64,000 bases of DNA from Galeruca laticollis (Eukaryota > Arthropoda > Insecta > Coleoptera > Chrysomelidae): NCBI GenBank assembly GCA_963921935.1, contig OY998175.1, positions 287,526,246 to 287,590,245 of the forward strand, in the 5' to 3' direction. Below the pieces are notes generated by a model. That model saw only the letters and a list, made by a program, of their open reading frames with translations, made no database searches and was not told where the DNA came from. Both the position numbers and the translations under genes were made by a program. Numbering within the stretch: position 1 is the first letter of the stretch; each line of letters opens with the position of its first letter. This document shows positions 58,190 to 64,000 of the stretch, one piece after another.

Positions 58190-58745
58190 AAGTTATTGAA
58201 AATTCTAAAAAATTGACAATTGTTTCGATAAATCAATATCATCGTCAGAATGACAGAAGTTACATTTCATTTTATGCCTACCTGATGTTTAGTAGTTATA
58301 TTTCTGGCTAGACCAAGAAGTAACCTAACTTGTGATTGGCTTAATATATGTTTATAGAAAAAAGAAGAAGATGTGATATTACAAATATTGAAGCTTAGAT
58401 ATTATTAGCCCTATGGTGATATCCTGGATATCATTTTTCCAATTAAGATCAGTATAACTGTGCAATGATATACAAAACCAGGAAAACTATATCTGTTGAT
58501 CTTTAAAATTATCACTTAAGAAGACAGTTTATTAGTGGAGAATTCCCTAGATTTAACTGTTCATTGACAACTTCATATTGTGGGTTTCTTAAATGTCTTC
58601 TAATTTCCAGTTCTTCAAGGAAATCCAGTTCTTGTTTCTTTTCACAAATATGCAGCACTTCTAGTTCTGTGTTAGGTGTCAATGAATGATTGGTGTCAAG
58701 TAGATGTTTTGCGTAGTGGGATTTATCTGGTTGTTTTAATCTGTA
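58190..58745 (-). mobile_element. 3' fragment of a second Penelope-like family, nested in piggyBac
   Basis: Minus strand reads KSHYAKHLLDTNHSL, TELEVLHICEKKQELDFLEE and QYEVVNEQLNLGNSPL (about 58740-58540), the end of a GIY-YIG endonuclease in PLEs, followed by a 3' untranslated part with the motif at 58215-58248. It is a different family from the pair at 51090-55470. Confidence 0.7.
58215..58248 (-). ncRNA. Hammerhead-like core in the Penelope 3' region
   Basis: Minus strand CTGACGA, a 15-nt segment with GATA/TATC pairing, then GAAAC and AATTGTC. CUGANGA-stem II-GAAA is the conserved hammerhead core, and PLEs are known to carry hammerhead motifs. Stems I and III were not established, so activity is unproven. 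Confidence 0.35.
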
Positions 58746-59380
58746 AGCTCGTCAGACCCTATAAACTTTGGATGTTGAAAAATCCAGATTGGACAAAAAT
58801 CGCTTGGATAGGACAAGAATGTTTTGGTTGGAGTTGGGCTAGGAAAAAACATAATTCGTAGATACCAAAATGACAAGTCGTTACATTCCAATATAAAACA
58901 ATCCATGTTAACCATTTTGCCAGAATTAAACATAAGGAATGAACAACCTGTTCCCGTTAATGGCAGAAAGCAGCGATGTTTCTTATGCGACAGAAGTAAA
59001 GACAGGAAATCTCGAAAGTTTTGTATTCGGTGTAATCAGCTCGTATGTGCAGAACATTCAAAAAATATAACAGTTTGTAACAAGTGTGATAATTAAATCA
59101 ATATTTAAAATGTCACTAAAATGCTTTTTCATTTTTCATAATTATTTTTGTTTTTAATATTTCTAATCATTTCATAATATTTTTTCAAAGTGTGCTTACA
59201 ATGCGCTGACAACTTTTTTATGTAAAAATATATTTTTTATAAGCAGAATGTGTTTTATTTTTAATATTCCCTAATTATAACATTAAAAAAATAATAATAA
59301 GCTAAAAAAAATGTTGGGGTACATTTGGACCCCACTCGGTATTTAATGTAAGTTTTTGACCACGGGTTTATGAAGGTTAA

Positions 59381-60994
59381 ATGTAACTATTGAAGAATTG
59401 ACAATTTGGTGAGACCCCTCACAGAATCGTAACTGGGAGATGATTATGTGCTATTTTTTCTTCTTGAAAAAAACCAAAATCTTGAAGTAATGAATCATAA
59501 ATTTCTAGCAAAAGGACACACCCACATGGAAGTAGATGATGTATATTTTGGAAAAATTTACATATTATAAACCATTAATTAATAGACCAGAAAAACCGGA
59601 CATTTTTCCGCGGAAACACATATTAACAGTAAAAATGTAAGACGAAAAGTGTTAAAATTTTTAAATTTACGTCTAACAACGTTGTAAAAGTGCCCTCCAG
59701 TTCGACAACGCTACCAACAGGATCAACTCCTCAAATAAATTTTACAATAAATTATTTATACGTAAACAAAGAAGACTGAAGAATTAATATGTTCAAAAGT
59801 TTTTATCTACTTTCATGTAATGGCCCTTAATACAATCGCATGTTATATACTGCAACATGCTCGTGTATTAATGGCTATCATTACATGATCGTTGCATAAA
59901 ATAGTATTGTACGTGTGACACCGAAAATAACGTTTGGTTCATTTATAATGATTACGTATGGAAATTTAAAAAAAAAGCAGTCATGCAAAAAAAGAAAGAA
60001 AGAAAGCGTATGTTTACAATGTAAAAACCTAATTGAAATACGGAAAAATACGTTCCCTGCGTATAAACATGTGATCTCGTTTAACAACAAAAATCCGTTC
60101 AGCTCGTTTCCATTTATGACATGTATATACTACCACTAATAAAAAAGAGAAAACTCATTCTTTTCAAGATAAACTGAATAATTCTCTAAGGGACTGTACA
60201 AGCTTCTCTAGGGACGTGCAGAATATCGGGATAAGGATTTGTAAAACTGTTTTGCAATATATCTTGTTTTAAAGCTTCGAACAATGATACTTTTTGCTGG
60301 TTGCTTTTAGGAATCATGTAAGTATTACGTAATATTCTATAACAGTGTAGGATTTGGAAATTTAATATGAATAAGACTAAATAGTTTTGATAGTTTGACA
60401 AGAGAAAAATATCAAGAGAAGAAACAAAAGGAATTGCAGATATGGTACAGTTATATATAAATTTCTATTTTACTGCGGTTACTTATAAAAGGACACCTGA
60501 GCTTTGTGGTTCGTAATGCAAAATGGAGATGTCCCAGTTAGTGTTTTTTGCTACATGTAGATTTATAGTAAACCAAATAGATGCGTTGACAGCATCTTCA
60601 GTATGAATTAGATAGGGACCGATCTAATTTTCACTCCTTTACAGTTACTATTAAGAGTAGAGATCATCATAAATTTTAACTATTATCCTTTAGATCGCAC
60701 CATATGTAATTTCAATACAAGACTAGGGACGGTAAAAAATATAAATATATCGATATAATCATCATATGATATATCCAAACCTATATATCGATACAAGCGA
60801 TATATCTGAATAAAAATATCGATATTATGAAAAATATCGATATTTTTTTTTATTATATTCAAATCATTCAAATCTAAAGTTTTTGGAACGTAAAGTAGGT
60901 ACCAGAGCATATAGAACAGGCTGTGTAGGTACTGAGAAAATATTGAAAGGTAATACAATAAAAAATAAACGGTTTTAAGGATTAAAACTAACTT
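59381..60994. other. Non-coding stretch
   Basis: No gene supported. A palindromic cluster of ATCGATAT and TATATCG motifs lies at 60745-60845 after TAGGGACGGTAAAAAATA; it could be a transposon end but no partner was found. Confidence 0.4.
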
Positions 60995-61770
60995 TTCCAC
61001 ATCTGTGGCCTTGAACAATATTCTATCACAAAATTGTTACGTGTATGCACTTCGGGGGATGTATCGTGCTATCAAACCGAAATTTCTCCAAAAATAACCA
61101 AAAATTCAGTATATCTGGATATATAAGACCCGCTGTACTCGCTCTAGTCAACTGATAATCAATAGGGTACATCTGTGAGACACCTTGAACAATATTCAAT
61201 CAAAAAATTGATCAATGGTATACTCTCTAGAGGCTGTATCGTGCTAAAAAACTGAAATTATCCAAAAATGACGAAGATTTGGTACTTCAAGTACCATAGC
61301 ACCCGTTGTACTGGCTTTACTGAGTTAAATATCAATAGGGTTCATATTTGCGATGCTTTGAATAACATCCAATCATAAAATTGGTCACTTTTATATACTC
61401 CGGAGGCTGTGTCGTCCTAACAAACTGAAACTTCTCCAAAAATGACAAAAATATCGTACTTAACGTACTGTAGCACCTGTTGTACTGGTTCCGGTGAGCT
61501 TAAAATCAATAGGGTTCATCAGTGACATGCCCTGAATAATATTTAATCATAAAATTGGTGACTTATTGAACTCCGGAGGATGTATCGTGCTAACAAACTG
61601 AAATTTCTCAAAAAATTATAAAATGTCGTACTCCAAGTACCATAGCACCTGTTGTACTGGCTCTGGTGAACTGAAAATCAATAGGGATTATCTGTGACAT
61701 GTTCTTAACAATATTCAATCATAAAATTGCTGACTTATTACACTCCGGAGGCTGTATCGTGCTAACAAGA
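60995..61770. repeat. Satellite-like tandem repeat, ~170-184 bp units, about 4.3 copies
   Basis: The marker TGTATCGTGC recurs near 61050, 61235, 61409, 61579 and 61752. Each unit also has AATCAATAGGG and TTCAATCA/TAATCATAAAATTG. The complement matches 28801-28930, the start of the Tc1-like element (ACAGCxTCCGG, AAGTCACCAATTTTAT, ACCCTATTGATTTT). Confidence 0.85.
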
Positions 61771-61782
61771 CATATATGAAAA

Positions 61783-61813
61783 AATGGCCGACGACAACGA
61801 CGACGACGACGAC
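61783..61813. repeat. (GAC)n microsatellite
   Basis: GACGACAACGACGACGACGACGAC right after the satellite array. Confidence 0.85.
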
Positions 61814-62136
61814 ATACACACAGGATTTTTTTTCTAAAAACCGTTTTTTCGTGTTGTTGTTGATGGAAAACGTGAAAATAACTCAAAAAAAGTTTTCAAA
61901 ATTTTTTTGGGGTAAACCATTACTTTTCTCGCATATAGAAAGGTTGGGCGGAAAAGTAAAAGTGTATTTTTGATTAAGTAAGTACAAGTTAAAACTGTTA
62001 ATAGTGTTCTACAAAATTGCACGTTTTTACAAAAAAAATGAAAATGTATTTTTTATTACAATTTAGTCAAGTTTACAATTAAATGTCTCACAGGAAGTAG
62101 ACTGCCTGCATTTGTTATTTTGTGGATTAGGTGAAT
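61814..62136. other. Non-coding, probable 3' flank of the hAT gene
   Basis: Downstream (minus) of the transposase stop; AT-rich without recognisable inverted ends. Confidence 0.4.
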
Positions 62137-64000
62137 ACATCAGTTCCACAAATGCAAGTTATCAGGCAAAGAGCTCAAAAATAATAATTTTGAAAGCCTA
62201 CTTCCCGTGATACGGTTACGACTTTTAGTAGCTGTTGCTCCGGCTTTTGAAAATAGCCTCTCGCTGGGGACCGACGTTGCTACAACACAAAAATATTTTG
62301 CTGCCACTTTAAATAAGTTGGGATATACCGATTTCATTTCGCTCCAGGTGTCCAAGGGATCGTCTTTCAAGTTTCTAACTGGCAAACTTAAATATTGTTT
62401 GAGGTCACTATCTTTATGTGATTTCCCTTGCCCACTTTTTTTAGTGTGCGCTAATTTTTTATGGTGCGCCCATATATCAAATTCCGGTTCTTCAGTATCC
62501 GAATCAGAAGATTCTGATGAAGAAGAAGTGCTTTGGAAAGTCGCGATCTCACTTTTGATGTGTCGCATCACAGTGCCCAGGGCTTGAGGATCCCTGAAGT
62601 TTATTTGTTTATATCGAGAATCCAATATTGTGGAAACAGCTGGTATATAAGATTTCTCAATAGCACCAAACCTCTCTTCGATTTCTTTTAATAATGTTGT
62701 TTTCAAGTGTTTACCTACGTCATACTGGGGCGAATAATTGTTGTACTGGTTTATCAGACAACCAATCATTGGTATTACTTTACTTATTGTGGGGTAATTT
62801 TCGCTACTTGTCTCTACTGTCATCCTTTCTAGTGGTTTTAAAAGTTTGCATATTTCTCGTAAATGCTCAACTTTGGCTGCAGTAATAATATTTTGGAGCA
62901 TTAATATCGGAAAACAAAATATTGCTGACCATAGATGACATTAGTAGAAATCTCTCTATCATGTAATATGTGGAGTTCCAGCGAGTTTTGACATCCAAAA
63001 TCATTTTTTTAATGTTTCCTTCTATCGTTCTTGCATCGATTTGTATTTTTCTTAATTGATCACTAGCCTTAACGCTTCTTTTGAACCATACTACTATTGA
63101 TCGTATTTTGTCAATAATAATACTCAAACCTTCTGTGTTTGTAAGTGAATTTTCACACACCAAATTGAGGATATGTGCGAAGCATGGGATGTGTCGGTTT
63201 TTCCCAAATTTGTCATGCATAGCTTTGACCATATTGGCTGCATTGTCCGTCCCTACAGCAACAACATCATTAGGATCATTTCCCCAAATTTGAAGAGCTT
63301 TGCCCAATTCTAAAGCAATATAGTCTGCCGTGTGAGACTCTGATAATTCAACAATACCTATTGTCGCTGATGTTAACTTCATGTCATGTACAAAGTGGAC
63401 AGTGATGCCCATAAATCTTTTGGCCTGCATATCGGCAGTTCATATATCCGTCGTAATTGTGAAATACTTCGATTTTTTCAATATATTTTTAAATGCTGTT
63501 GAAATCACTTCGAACTTTCTATGAACATTATTTTTGATGGTGTTTCTAGTTGGTACTTTGTATAAAGGTGCCACTTGTTTCATCAAAGACAGAAAACCCT
63601 TACCTTCTACAATATTGAATGGCAAATTATCCTGAACAATAAATTTTATTAATGCTTCTGTTAGTTTCACATTTTTAGAGCCACCATCTAAAAATAAACA
63701 CAAATAATGCATTCATGCAAGTACTATAAACTTTAGCTTTACCTTTGAAAGATGAAATTGTTTTGAAGGTAGACACAATTGTAGCTTGTTTGTATAATGA
63801 GCTTGATTTTTCTGTACTTGTGCTTGGTTCAACATCATATTCAGAAACCGTCATTGTTGAAGTTGAAGAATGATCATCATCATCAATTTCTTGTGAAGCG
63901 ATCAGCTTTTCCTAGAAATATTAACTAATAAACTCATTAACAATTGCGGTTCTATTAGTCATACCTCATCTTGATGTAGTGAACTACTAGTCCCAGGCGT
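62137..64000 (-). pseudogene. hAT (ZBED-like) transposase, N-terminus beyond window
   Basis: Minus strand. Two short introns fit: 63912-63964 (GTATGA...TTCTAG) and 63688-63742 (GTAAAG...TTTTAG). Exons then encode PFNIVEGKGFLSLM, VPTRNTIKNNVHRKF, FTITTDI (first catalytic D; the following Trp codon is TGA, 63438), RFMGITVHFVHD, VGTDNAANMVKAM (second D, 63250), PCFAHILNLV, KTRWNSTYYMIERF (62990). After a frameshift near 62895: LKPLERMTVETSS, IPAVSTILDSRYK and the hAT dimerisation region AAKYFCVVATSVPSERLFSKAG (third acidic residue E, 62255) ending LPDNLHLWN. The BED finger expected at the N-terminus lies outside. One stop and one frameshift disable it. Confidence 0.9.

Larger units (their letters stand above)
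57799..59096 (+). pseudogene. piggyBac-like transposase, catalytic core missing
   Basis: From ATG 57799: MSEPRKFRNENKLTDEELL, a long acidic N-terminal region, and IKRRKCNIQK (58115), where piggyBac proteins normally continue into the DDE domain. From there to about 58820 the sequence is a Penelope fragment and unassigned DNA. The C-terminus resumes with GLGKNIIRRYQNDKS (58825), then the zinc-finger tail RCFLCDRSKDRKSRKFCIRC...CAEHS...CNKC (58975-59090), the RING-like cysteine domain of piggyBac transposases that binds the transposon ends. All catalytic Asp positions are lost; the copy can only move if an intact transposase is supplied elsewhere. Confidence 0.85.
57376..59376 (+). mobile_element. 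piggyBac-like transposon with intact ends
   Basis: CCTTCATAAACCCG at 57376 and its exact complement ending at 59376, each flanked by TTAA (57372-57375, 59377-59380), the piggyBac target. GGGGTACA-type subterminal blocks occur near both ends (57394, 57615; 59325). Length 2001 bp including a nested Penelope fragment. Confidence 0.93.

Noticed and set aside
58676..58861. 61-residue plus-strand ORF in piggyBac
   Set aside because: It spans the junction of the Penelope fragment (coding on the minus strand) and piggyBac, with no motif of its own.
60745..60850. ATCGATAT palindrome cluster as a replication origin or operator
   Set aside because: Simple AT-rich repeats in a repeat-rich eukaryotic context; no supporting feature.

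Overview
This window is an AT-rich, repeat-dominated stretch of an insect genome. The families point there: BEL/Pao, Ty1/copia and Ty3/gypsy retrotransposons, LINEs with and without RNase H, GIY-YIG Penelope-like elements (PLEs), a Crypton-type tyrosine recombinase, and pogo, mariner/Tc1, piggyBac, hAT and Merlin-like DNA transposons. Host transposase introns are 53-64 bp. A beetle with a large genome would fit, but no sequence seen here proves the order. No complete host gene is visible. The best host candidates are one secretory first exon (44121-44223, minus) and a decayed two-exon gene (44990-45350). Nearly every coding region is a broken transposable-element gene.

Layout. 1-3566: a BEL/Pao element on the minus strand (gag, protease, RT, primer site, LTR). 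4672-11868: two minus-strand LINE copies of one RNase H-bearing group. 13485-25863: a nest. A plus-strand BEL/Pao gag is split by a 3.27-kb transposon (13909-17182) with very long inverted ends and a 283-bp tandem array; a minus-strand LINE piece follows and contains a complete pogo element (17504-20268); then a copia element is split by a LINE with a perfect 10-bp target duplication (21171-24037); then BEL/Pao integrase and an LTR. 26960-28540: a second LINE type. 28803-30817: a Tc1/mariner-like element. 31460-37790: a Ty3/gypsy element that carries, after integrase, an extra ORF with a macrodomain (ADP-ribose hydrolase fold) and a CCCH-like finger, itself interrupted by a small MADF-bearing element. 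38273-39290: another Tc1-like transposase. 40694-41772: Crypton. 42376-48522: duplications, MITEs and fold-back repeats. 48520-57305: a giant inverted-repeat structure holding a mariner element and two head-to-head Penelope copies, apparently built in a Merlin/ISXO2-like transposon. 57376-59376: piggyBac whose catalytic core is replaced by a Penelope fragment. 60995-61770: a satellite related to the end of the Tc1-like element at 28803. 62140-64000: an hAT transposase running off the window.

The most interesting item is the retrotransposon-borne macrodomain (36208-37350). Macrodomains that remove ADP-ribose are known from RNA viruses as counter-defences; finding one as the 3' ORF of an LTR retrotransposon suggests an accessory function against host ADP-ribosylation. 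This copy is broken (stop codon, insertion, likely loss of the catalytic loop), so other copies would be needed to judge function. All calls come from reading translations by eye; no database search was possible.
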